From NCBI RefSeq assembly GCF_036227265.1, contig NZ_CP109446.1, positions 4,349,001 to 4,413,000 of the forward strand: 64,000 bases of DNA, given 5' to 3'. The DNA comes from Streptomyces sp. NBC_01476. GTDB taxonomy: Bacteria > Actinomycetota > Actinomycetes > Streptomycetales > Streptomycetaceae. Under the pieces are notes generated by a model that had not been told where the DNA came from, did no database searches, and saw nothing but the letters and a program-made list of their open reading frames with translations. Below, one piece after another: positions 8,054 through 15,146 of the stretch. Position numbers and translations under genes: made by a program. Within the stretch, counting starts at the first letter, position 1; every line of letters starts with the position of its first letter.

Positions 8054-8676
8054 CGGCCCGTCCGGCCGCCGGCGCCCCTGTGGCGGGGCAGGCAGGCCGC
8101 GCGGTCCGGCCCCGGGTGCTGATCGGGGTGTGCGGTTCGGGCAATGTGCTGGCGCTCCCGCAGTATCTGCTGGCGCTCCGTTCCGGCCTTGACGCCGACA
8201 TCCGCGTCGTCATGACCCGCTCGGCGGCGGCCCTGCTGCCGGCCCCGACCGTACGGCTGGTGTGCGAGCAGGTGTACTGCGACGGGCAGGACGAGCTGAC
8301 CGCGGGCCATGTCTCCCTGGCGGTCTGGGCCGACCGGTTCGTGGTGCTGCCCGCCACCGCCAACATGCTCGGCCAGGCGGCCCACGGACTGGCCTCCGGA
8401 CTGCTCAGCTCCGCGCTGCTCGCCCATGAGCGCCCGGTGCTCTTCTTCCCCAGCATGAACCGGCGGATGTGGGAACGTCCGCCGGTACGCCGCAATGTGG
8501 CGCAGTTGCGCGCGGACGGTCATGTGGTGGCCGAGCCGGTGCCGGTCGCCGCCTGGCAGATCGCCACCCAGGATGTACAGGAGAACTGCGGGCTTCCGCC
8601 GCCGCCGACGGTCGCCGCGATGGTGGGGGAGTTCTGCCGGCTGCCTCTCGGCCCCGAGGTGCCGCCGGCCGCGTGA
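8050..8676 (+). CDS. HFCD-family flavoprotein, putative peptidyl-Cys decarboxylase
   Basis: The protein has 208 residues and its GTG start overlaps the radical SAM stop. It shows the complete HFCD (homo-oligomeric flavin-containing Cys decarboxylase) pattern: N-terminal VLIGVCGSGNV, the active-site His in TAGHVSLAVWADRF, the flavin motif LPATANMLGQAAHG, and the substrate-clamp signature FFPSMNRRMWERPPV, a match to PxMNxxMW. EpiD, MrsD, TvaF and the CoA enzyme PPC-DC share this fold. Peptide-acting members oxidatively decarboxylate a C-terminal Cys to an enethiol. The upstream precursor ends in Cys and there is no coaBC context, so a peptide substrate is far likelier than phosphopantothenoylcysteine. 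No lanthipeptide dehydratase is present, so the fate of the enethiol is open. Confidence 0.88.
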   Translation: MTARPAAGAPVAGQAGRAVRPRVLIGVCGSGNVLALPQYLLALRSGLDADIRVVMTRSAAALLPAPTVRLVCEQVYCDGQDELTAGHVSLAVWADRFVVLPATANMLGQAAHGLASGLLSSALLAHERPVLFFPSMNRRMWERPPVRRNVAQLRADGHVVAEPVPVAAWQIATQDVQENCGLPPPPTVAAMVGEFCRLPLGPEVPPAA

Positions 8677-8699
8677 CCCCGGACCCGTACGGGCCGCCG

Positions 8700-8815
8700 G
8701 CGCGTCCAGTCCTTCGGGACCTCCGCGTCCTTCGTGTCTTCCGGGCCTTCCGGGTCCTTCGTGTCTTCCGGGTCTTCCGGGTCCTCCGGGTCCTCCGGGA
8801 CCGTCCGCACCGACC
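8700..8815. repeat. Degenerate 9-bp tandem repeats in an intergenic gap
   Basis: Between the flavoprotein stop (8676) and the exporter start, short units of the type tccgggtct or tccttcgtg repeat imperfectly for about 115 bp. They can be read as Ser-Gly-rich codons in the exporter frame, but the better exporter start lies after them, so I treat them as noncoding. Confidence 0.6.
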
Positions 8816-8874
8816 CACCCGCCCCGCCCCGCCCCGCCGGCTTCCGAGGAGAAGCCGGTTTCCTAGGAGGAGAA

Positions 8875-10515
8875 GTGGCCGCAGCCGCAGGCAGGTTACG
8901 TACGGCGTTCGTCAGCGGGCCGTTGGCGGTGCGCGGTTTCCGGCTGCTGCTCACCGGTCAGATCGCGTCCACGCTCGGCGACTACTGCTACGCCGTGGCC
9001 CTGCCCTGGCTGATCCTCTCCGGGCACGGCGGCACGGTCCTGCTCGGCACGGTCCTCGCGTGTTACGGCATTCCGCGGGTGGTCACCATCCCGCTCGGCG
9101 GCATGGTGGCCGACCGGTTCGGCGGGCGGCGCGTGATGCTCGTGGCCGACGCGGTACGGGCGGTGGCCGTCGGTGCGCTGGCGGTACTCGCCTCCACCGG
9201 CACCCCGACACTCGCCCAACTCGCCCCCATTGCCGTGGTCCTGGGCGCGGGGGCCGGCATGTTCATCCCTTCCTCGTACACGGTGCTGCCCGCGCTGCTG
9301 GCGAAGGACGACCTCGGGCGCGGCAACGCGCTGTCCACGATGGTGAACCAGTTCGGCGGGCTGCTCGGACCCGCCGCGGGCGGTGCCCTGGTGGCGTCCT
9401 TCGGGGCCTGGCCTGCGCTCGCCGTCGATGCCGCGTCCTTCGCGGTGTCGGCCGCCGCGCTCTTCCGGATGCGGTCGCGGCCCGACCCGGACGGCGCGGT
9501 GGACGCCGGGCCTGCGGAAGGTGCCGGCACCGGGTCCCCCGGCCCCTCCTTCGCCCAACTCCTGCGCAAGGGACGGCTGTTGCACGTCGTCCTGGTGGTG
9601 GCTCTGATCTGCAACCTCGCCTACAGCGGCACGATCGAGGTCGCGCTGCCCGACTTCGCCCACGAGCGGCTGGGCGCCGCGGGGTACGGCGTGCTGCTGA
9701 CCTGTCTGAGCCTGGGCGGACTCGGCGGCTCCCTGCTGGCCGCGCGCAGCCGTACCGTGCAGTCCCCCGCGCGGCTCTTCGCGGCGCTCGCCGTCGTGAT
9801 GGGCATCGCGCTCGCCGTGACGCCGTACGTCGGCGGGCTGGTCGGCGCGGCGGTGAGCCTGTGCCTGTACGCCGCGGCCAGCGGGTGGCAGAACATCGTC
9901 GCGGTGACGATGCTCCAGGTGTGGTCACCGCCGGCCCTCATCGGCCGGGTGATGAGCCTGGTGATGCTGGCCGTGATGGGCACGTTCCCGATCTCGGTGG
10001 CGGTGGCGGGGTTCGGTGTGCACCATCTGGGCGCGGCGCCCTTCTTCCCGGTGGCCGGCGCGGCCATCGCCTTCGCGGTGCTGGCGGCGCTCACCCAGAA
10101 GGCGTTCCGCGGCTACCACGCGGGCGGCGAATACGCCCCGCCCCCCACGTCCCCGTCCCCGGACGCCGACCCTCCCCCGCCCGCCGCGGATGCCCCCGCC
10201 ACTCCGCCCCCCGCTCCCGTTCCGCCCCCCGCTCCCGCCGCGGACCCGCCGCACACCGCGGCGCCCGCCGGCCCCGCCGCCCCGGACGTCCCCCCGGAGG
10301 CACCTGCGGCGCCGGCAGCCGCCGGCACGCCCCCGGTGCCGGTTGCCGCCGATGCGGCTGCGAAGCGTTTGTCCGGGGGGTCGCCCCGGGCCGGCGGGGA
10401 GGCAGCGGAGGCCGGCCCCGGTGTCCGTTCGGCGCGTTCCGGGCCGGCGCCCGGGACGCAGGCCCTCCGCTCCACCCACCCGTGGCACGACAGCAGTCAG
10501 GAGTCGCAGGCATGA
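8875..10515 (+). CDS. MFS transporter with long Pro/Ala-rich C-terminal tail
   Basis: I chose GTG 8875, just after aggagg at 8865-8870, rather than the upstream ATG 8734. The first 47 residues from that ATG would be repeat-encoded and precede the first membrane segment. This leaves 546 residues. Residues 1-410 have about 12 hydrophobic segments and the MFS motif GGMVADRFGGRRVML between TM2 and TM3. It resembles the MFS_3/enterobactin-exporter group. The last 130 residues are low-complexity Pro/Ala (PPPAPVPPPAPA and similar), ending in THPWHDSSQESQA. Its position between the flavoprotein and the second radical SAM gene, with an ATGA overlap to the latter, makes export of the mature peptide the natural role. 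Confidence 0.85.
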   Translation: MAAAAGRLRTAFVSGPLAVRGFRLLLTGQIASTLGDYCYAVALPWLILSGHGGTVLLGTVLACYGIPRVVTIPLGGMVADRFGGRRVMLVADAVRAVAVGALAVLASTGTPTLAQLAPIAVVLGAGAGMFIPSSYTVLPALLAKDDLGRGNALSTMVNQFGGLLGPAAGGALVASFGAWPALAVDAASFAVSAAALFRMRSRPDPDGAVDAGPAEGAGTGSPGPSFAQLLRKGRLLHVVLVVALICNLAYSGTIEVALPDFAHERLGAAGYGVLLTCLSLGGLGGSLLAARSRTVQSPARLFAALAVVMGIALAVTPYVGGLVGAAVSLCLYAAASGWQNIVAVTMLQVWSPPALIGRVMSLVMLAVMGTFPISVAVAGFGVHHLGAAPFFPVAGAAIAFAVLAALTQKAFRGYHAGGEYAPPPTSPSPDADPPPPAADAPATPPPAPVPPPAPAADPPHTAAPAGPAAPDVPPEAPAAPAAAGTPPVPVAADAAAKRLSGGSPRAGGEAAEAGPGVRSARSGPAPGTQALRSTHPWHDSSQESQA

Positions 10516-12677
10516 GTGTGTTCGTTCCCCTGGAACCGTCGCGGCTCAACAGCCCGGCCCCGCGCAGCGGTCAAGGCACCGGTGATGTCCCGTACCTGCT
10601 GGTCAACCCGCCCGTGACCGACCCGACCACCCCGTACCACTCGATCCCCTATCTGGTGGGTGCCGCGCGCGCCGCCGGACACGGTACGTACGCCTGCGTG
10701 GACGCCAATCTCGACGCCTTCGCCCACCTCTCGCGCCCCGACAGGTTCGGCGCCGCCATCGACAGAGCCCGGCGGCTGCGCGCGGCGATCGAGGCCGGCC
10801 CCGTCCCGCCCACCCGGCACGACGAGATCCGCTACCGGATGACGCTGGCCGCCGAGGGACTGACCCCCACCTCGGCACGTGACGCCATCGCCGTCTTCAA
10901 GGACCCCGACCTCTTCTACCACCCGCCGACCTACGCCCAGGCCGTCGCGGTGATGGCCCGCTGGTGGGACCTGATCGCACTGGAGATGCCGCCCGGCGCC
11001 CTGGACGGCTTCTCGATGCGCGCCAAGTCCACCGTCAACCTCTGCAGCACCGCGGACATGTCCGACCCCGACGTGGTCGCCTCCGTCGCGCGCCCCTTCG
11101 AGGGCTACCTCGCCGAGGAGTTCGGCGCCCGGCTGCGCGAACGGCCCTGGGGCCTGGTCGGCCTGTCCGTCAACTACACCAGCCAGCTTCCCGTCGCGCT
11201 GCGGATGGCCCGGCTGATCCGGGAGGCGCTGCCGGACACGGTGATCGTCTTCGGCGGGACCGAGGTCGGCGACGTGGTGAAGTACACCGAGGACCGCGAC
11301 CGGGTCTGGCAGGTCTTCCAGGACGCCGACCTGATCGTCCCCGGCGAGGGCGAGACCGCGCTCATCGGGATCCTCGACGCGATCCGCGACGGCACGGACT
11401 TCGACCGTATCGGCGGGGTGATGACCCGCACCCGGCCCGACCCGCTGATCGCCTACGGCAGTGTCGCCACGCTCGCCGGGCCGGCCTACGACGTCTGGGA
11501 GTGGGACCGGTACTGGTCGCCCGAGCCGGTGATCCTCTACAGCCCCACCCGCGGCTGCTACTGGAACAAGTGCACCTTCTGCGACTACGGCCTCAACACC
11601 GACCGGCCCACCTCGCCGTCGCGCGAACGCCCGGTGGCCGCGGTGCTGGAGGATCTGCGCGAGGCGACCCGCTTCGGCCGCACCGTGTACTTCGCGGTGG
11701 ACGCGATGTCCCCCCGCTATCTGCGGACGCTGGCCGCCGCGCTCGCCGCGTCGCCGATGGAGGTGCGGTGGTCCGCCGAACTCCGCCTGGAGCGCACCTT
11801 CCCCAAGCGCTCGGTCGGTGAACTCCTGGCCGCCTCCGGCTGCGTGGCGGTCTCCTTCGGCTACGAGTCCGGTGCCCAGCGGATCCTCGACCTCATCGAC
11901 AAGGGCGTGCAGATCGCCAACGTCCCCGGCGTGCTGACCGAGTTGGCGCGCAACGGCATCGCCGCCCAGATGATGGGGTTCACCGGATTCCCCACCGAGT
12001 CCGAGACGGAGGCGCTGGCCACCTACGAGTTCTTGCAGGACCACGAGAAGCTCTGGACGACCGCCGGGATCGGGGTGTTCAACCTGACGCCGGGCTCCAT
12101 CGTCGCCAAGGACCCGGACCGGTTCGGCATCGAACTGCTCGCGCCGTCGGCCTCGGACGACATCAAACGGTACCTGCCGTGGCGGAAGGCGGGGACGCAG
12201 GAGGACTGCTGGCCCGAGGCGGCCGATCCGCGTATTCCGCAGGAGTACATCGCGAGCACCCGCCGGGTCAGCTTCGACCGGCCCTTCGTCGGTGGCATCG
12301 ACTCGGCGCACAGCCTGCTGTACTACGCCCGCTACGGACGGGAGTTGCTGCCGGAGGCGGCTCCGAACGAGCCGCCGCGCGTCCGCCTGGTCGAGGAACC
12401 GGTCCTCAACCTGCGGTTCGACTCCTTCGACGGGCTGACCGGCGTCGACGACCTGATGACCGAGGTGGGGCGGAGAAGCAGGCAGCGCCTGGCGACCACG
12501 GCGTCGGCGTACGACGCGTGGCTGGAAGGCGCCGGATCGGCCGGCCCCGGCTCCTGCGCGGTCCTGGTACTGGCCCACGGCGACATCGTGCAGCTTCCGC
12601 CGGGTGTGGACTTCTCCGCCGACAGCCCGCTCGGCCGGGCCCTGCGGCTCATGGTGACCTCGCAGGCCCGTATCTGA
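10512..12677 (+). CDS. Radical SAM protein with N-terminal B12-binding-like domain
   Basis: The protein has 721 residues and starts by ATGA overlap with the exporter gene. Residues about 25-330 contain a Rossmann-type region (PYLLVNPPVTDPTTPYHSIP, WGLVGLSVNYTSQLP, TVIVFGGTEVGD, DLIVPGEGETAL) typical of B12-binding radical SAM proteins. I see no DxHxxG, so cobalamin would be bound base-off or not at all. The radical SAM motif is PTRGCYWNKCTFCDYG (CxxxCxxC) near residue 355. The downstream TIM-barrel strands include VSFGYESGAQRILDLIDKG and MMGFTGFPTESETE. A C-terminal domain of about 200 residues is unassigned. It resembles B12-dependent radical SAM proteins of RiPP maturation, which methylate or rearrange unactivated carbons. 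It is the last gene of the operon. Confidence 0.85.
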   Translation: MSVFVPLEPSRLNSPAPRSGQGTGDVPYLLVNPPVTDPTTPYHSIPYLVGAARAAGHGTYACVDANLDAFAHLSRPDRFGAAIDRARRLRAAIEAGPVPPTRHDEIRYRMTLAAEGLTPTSARDAIAVFKDPDLFYHPPTYAQAVAVMARWWDLIALEMPPGALDGFSMRAKSTVNLCSTADMSDPDVVASVARPFEGYLAEEFGARLRERPWGLVGLSVNYTSQLPVALRMARLIREALPDTVIVFGGTEVGDVVKYTEDRDRVWQVFQDADLIVPGEGETALIGILDAIRDGTDFDRIGGVMTRTRPDPLIAYGSVATLAGPAYDVWEWDRYWSPEPVILYSPTRGCYWNKCTFCDYGLNTDRPTSPSRERPVAAVLEDLREATRFGRTVYFAVDAMSPRYLRTLAAALAASPMEVRWSAELRLERTFPKRSVGELLAASGCVAVSFGYESGAQRILDLIDKGVQIANVPGVLTELARNGIAAQMMGFTGFPTESETEALATYEFLQDHEKLWTTAGIGVFNLTPGSIVAKDPDRFGIELLAPSASDDIKRYLPWRKAGTQEDCWPEAADPRIPQEYIASTRRVSFDRPFVGGIDSAHSLLYYARYGRELLPEAAPNEPPRVRLVEEPVLNLRFDSFDGLTGVDDLMTEVGRRSRQRLATTASAYDAWLEGAGSAGPGSCAVLVLAHGDIVQLPPGVDFSADSPLGRALRLMVTSQARI

Positions 12678-12814
12678 CGCTCCGACGCCGTCCAGGGTGA
12701 GTTGACGGACCATCAGAAATGGTGGCCTCGCGACGGGGTGCGCCCGCCCGTGCCATAAGGTCACCGCGAACGGGGAGCGGTGGCGCCCCCGCCAGCATGT
12801 TCAGGAGAGCAGCA

Positions 12815-13174
12815 ATGAGCTTCTTCACGAAGATTGCCGAGATCACCGCGAAGGGCTTCGAAGCGGGCGAGGACGCGGTCCAGGAGTACGCCGAGAACCG
12901 CCACGCCGCGAAGCTCTTCCTCAAGCTCGGCATAGCCGTCTACGCCGAGCAGCGCCTCAACGGCTCCCACGTCCCCGTCGAGCGCATCCTCCTCGCCCTG
13001 GACGGCCACGCCGCCGAATACGGCGAGGTCGACCTCGACGACCTGGACGCGGCCCGCGACGTCCTCGGCGAGGAATTCCTCGCCGACCTCAACGCCGAGG
13101 CCGGCGCGGACGCCACCGCGGACGCCGCCGCCACGGCGGACCCCGCCCCCGCCCCGGCCCCCGCCGCCCAGTAA
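12815..13174 (+). CDS. Small conserved-looking protein of unknown function
   Basis: The 119-residue protein starts at ATG 12815, seven bases after aggag. Residues 1-85 are predicted mostly helical (MSFFTKIAEITAKGFEAGED, then RHAAKLFLKLGIAVYAEQRL). The rest is acidic, ending in an Ala/Pro tail (DPAPAPAPAAQ). There is no signal peptide or known motif. A semi-palindrome at 12702-12716 upstream and the 137-bp gap suggest its own promoter, so it need not belong to the RiPP operon that ends at 12677. I do not recognise the family. Confidence 0.75.
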   Translation: MSFFTKIAEITAKGFEAGEDAVQEYAENRHAAKLFLKLGIAVYAEQRLNGSHVPVERILLALDGHAAEYGEVDLDDLDAARDVLGEEFLADLNAEAGADATADAAATADPAPAPAPAAQ

Positions 13175-13244
13175 CCCGGGGCACGGCGGTCTTCGTCACC
13201 TCGTCGGCGCCCGCGCCGCCGCCGTCCGGCGCCAGGAGAGCCGG

Positions 13245-14252
13245 TCACCCCGCTTCGGCGGGGGAGCCGTCTCCGTCCAGGAAACCGAGGCTGCGCAGCC
13301 AGTCGTCGTCGAAGACCTTGGAGAGGTAGTTGCGGCCGGAGTCCGGCAGCAGGACGACGACGAGGTCGTCCGGGCCGAGTCCGGCCGCCACCCGCAGCGC
13401 GGCGGCCACCGCGGTGCCGGCCGAGCCGCCCACCAGCAGCCCCTCCTCGCGGGCCAGGCGCCGGGCGGTCAGCAGGGAGTCGCGGTCGCTGATCCGCTCG
13501 AACCGGTCGACGACCGCCGGGTGGTAGGACCGCGGCCAGGTGTCGTCCACCGTCTCCGGGTGGCGGAAGCGCCCGATGCTCTCCACCGCGTACGGGCTCC
13601 CGTCGCCCCCGGAGTAGACCGACGCCTCCGGGTCGGCGCCGACCACCGTCACCCGGCCGCCGCTGACCTCCTTGAGGTATTCACCGGTCCCGGTGATCGT
13701 GCCGCCGGTGCCGATGCCGCACACCAGGTGGGTGATCCGTCCGTCGGTCTGCCGCCAGATCTCCGGTCCGGTGGTGCGGTAATGCGCCTGCGGATTGGCC
13801 GGGTTGTCGTACTGGTCGGCCAGCCAGCCACCCGGTGTCTCGGCGGCGGTCCGCGCGGCAACGGAGTGCACATGGTCCGGGTGCTCGCGCGGCACATCGG
13901 TCGGGCAGACGATCACCTCGGCGCCGTAGGCACGCAGTACGGCGATCTTCTCCGCGCTGCTCTTCGCCGGGATGGCGAAAACGCACCGGTAGCCGCGCTG
14001 GGCGGCGATCATGGCCAGGCCGACCCCGGTGTTGCCCGAGGTGCCTTCGACGATGGTGCCGCCGGGCAGCAGCAGCCCGGCCTGCTCGGCCGCTTCGACC
14101 ATCGTCAGCGCGATGCGGTCCTTCACGCTGCCACCGGGGTTGACGTACTCCAGTTTCCCGTAGACCGGTGCGGGTGCGGTGCCGGTGACGCGGTTGAGCC
14201 GCACCAGCGGGGTGTTGCCGACCACGTCGGCGAGGGATGCGCGGACGTCCAC
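13245..14252 (-). CDS. Cysteine synthase / CBS-like PLP enzyme
   Basis: The GTG at 14252 sits 7 nt after aaggag, giving 335 residues. The fold type II PLP signature is complete: NPGGSVKDRIA with the Schiff-base Lys, phosphate loop EGTSGNTGVGLA, and GIGTGGTITGTGEYLKE. The last 80 residues close the fold (GLLVGGSAGTAVAAA, VVLLPDSGRNYLSKVFDDDWL) and there are no C-terminal CBS modules. The sequence is closer to the cystathionine beta-synthase/CysM group than to CysK, so it makes cysteine or cystathionine from an activated Ser. A Cys-type leader peptide gene lies upstream on the same strand (14441-14584). It converges on the small protein gene ending at 13174. Confidence 0.88.
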   Translation of the reverse strand: MDVRASLADVVGNTPLVRLNRVTGTAPAPVYGKLEYVNPGGSVKDRIALTMVEAAEQAGLLLPGGTIVEGTSGNTGVGLAMIAAQRGYRCVFAIPAKSSAEKIAVLRAYGAEVIVCPTDVPREHPDHVHSVAARTAAETPGGWLADQYDNPANPQAHYRTTGPEIWRQTDGRITHLVCGIGTGGTITGTGEYLKEVSGGRVTVVGADPEASVYSGGDGSPYAVESIGRFRHPETVDDTWPRSYHPAVVDRFERISDRDSLLTARRLAREEGLLVGGSAGTAVAAALRVAAGLGPDDLVVVLLPDSGRNYLSKVFDDDWLRSLGFLDGDGSPAEAG

Positions 14253-14440
14253 TGCGGTGCTCCTTGCGTCGGACGGTGCCGCCGGCGCGGGCTGCCCCCG
14301 GCGTGCCAGGGCGCTTTGGTCGGCGGTGCCTTCGGAAAAGCGGGGGAAGGGGGAAGCGCCGGGGCACGGGCGGCGGCCGGCGCGGACAACGGCCCGTACG
14401 CGGGCAGGCACCACCGTGAAGCGGGCAGCCGGCCGAGCGG

Positions 14441-14584
14441 TCAGGGGCGACAGATGGCGCTGGAGACGCGGTGCAGATCGATGTGCCGGCGGGCCGCGAA
14501 ACGCGGGGCGGACAAGGGCGCGCAGCGTGTGACGGCAACGGGAGCCGGGGCAGTGGCCCCGGCCGCGGTCGGCCGGTACGGCAT
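14441..14584 (-). CDS. Putative Cys-responsive leader peptide upstream of cysteine synthase
   Basis: The 47-codon ORF ends with SAPRFAARRHIDLHRVSSAICRP and a TGA. The stretch RRHIDLHRVSSAIC matches the small leader peptides common in Streptomyces just upstream of sulphur-assimilation and cysteine genes (pattern R-x-H-V/I-D-L-C/H-R-x-S-S-A-I-C). There the terminal Cys codon is thought to sense cysteinyl-tRNA. It lies 188 bp upstream of the cysteine synthase on the same strand. The start is the only in-frame ATG I find, and no good ribosome binding site precedes it, so a shorter form is possible. Confidence 0.7.
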   Translation of the reverse strand: MPYRPTAAGATAPAPVAVTRCAPLSAPRFAARRHIDLHRVSSAICRP

Positions 14585-14987
14585 CAGCGGCGCGGTCCTT
14601 TTCGGCGCGGGGACATCACCCGCCTCGGGCGACGCCCGCAATCTACCAGCGCGAACACCGGTGCGGGAGAGCCGACTTCGGCCACCGGCCGGCCCGGCGA
14701 CGGCGTCCCGCCGCGAGCACCGGCGGCCGGCCGCGACCACCGGTGGGGCCGGCCGCCGGGTGAGCCGCTCCCGCTCCCGGCGGGGTTTGCCGGGAGGTGG
14801 AAAATCCGCCATCCGAGGCGCGACGGCCCGCATTTGTGCGGCGCCATGGGCCCCCTTGACACCGTCAGCACCACAGGGCTTCACTCGTCACGGTGGCCGC
14901 AATGGGATCCGGTGATCCTGTCCGGTTCTTGTGCACACCGCCCTTCGAGATCCTGAATTCTCCCGTTCCGTCGATGTGGAGGTATCC
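14585..14987. other. Intergenic region, 403 bp
   Basis: No credible gene. It should hold the promoter for the leader peptide/cysteine synthase transcript (-) and for the atropopeptide-like precursor (+). I see no confident promoter pair. The last 60 bases are AT-richer and carry the ribosome binding site gtggagg at 14976-14982. Confidence 0.6.
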
Positions 14988-15065
14988 ATGAAGCTCGTTC
15001 GGTTGGTCAACAGGTTCCGCCCGGAGAAGAGCCTGAAGGCGTACGCCTGGTACGGCTGGGTGTAA
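14988..15065 (+). CDS. Atropopeptide-like P450 RiPP precursor (25 aa)
   Basis: The gene has 25 codons plus TAA, with gtggagg six bases before the ATG. The leader is basic and amphipathic (MKLVRLVNRFRPEKSLK). The C-terminus is AYAWYGWV, with Trp21, Tyr22 and Trp24 in a six-residue end A-W-Y-G-W-V. From memory, the tryptorubin A core is AWYIWY, processed by one P450 encoded directly downstream. Here a P450 gene starts 81 bp later. Gly for Ile and Val for the last Tyr would make a new core variant. In biarylitide, cittilin and atropopeptide systems the P450 cross-links aromatic side chains to each other or to backbone nitrogen. Product identity is inference. The pairing and aromatic tail are directly visible. 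Confidence 0.85.
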   Translation: MKLVRLVNRFRPEKSLKAYAWYGWV

Positions 15066-15090
15066 GTCCGGCTTTCTCCCTCTCGGACTC

Positions 15091-15121
15091 GCGCGGGGCC
15101 GGGAACCCACCGGCCCCGCGC
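15091..15121 (+). terminator. 11-bp hairpin between precursor and P450
   Basis: A perfect stem gcgcggggccg (15091-15101) pairs with cggccccgcgc (15111-15121) over a 9-nt loop. A weaker 6-bp stem, agtccg/cggact, lies just before it (15065-15070, 15084-15089). There is no T-tract. A likely partial terminator that keeps P450 mRNA below precursor mRNA. Confidence 0.6.
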
Positions 15122-15146
15122 GGGTGCCCAACCCTGGAGTCCGCGT

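Noticed and set aside
8050..8676. Coenzyme A biosynthesis PPC decarboxylase
   Set aside because: The fold is the same, but the RiPP operon context, the Cys-terminal precursor and the absence of a CoaB part make peptide decarboxylation more likely.
8700..8815. CRISPR-like array
   Set aside because: Units are 9 bp, degenerate and contiguous, without unique spacers or cas genes.
8734..8874. N-terminal Ser-Gly extension of the exporter from ATG 8734
   Set aside because: The region is a repeat tract, and a strong aggagg directly precedes GTG 8875.
10497..12764. Long minus-strand frame of 755 codons opposite the B12 radical SAM gene
   Set aside because: It is antisense to a gene with clear radical SAM motifs; its translation is Arg/Gly/Val-rich with no domains, typical of high-GC shadows.
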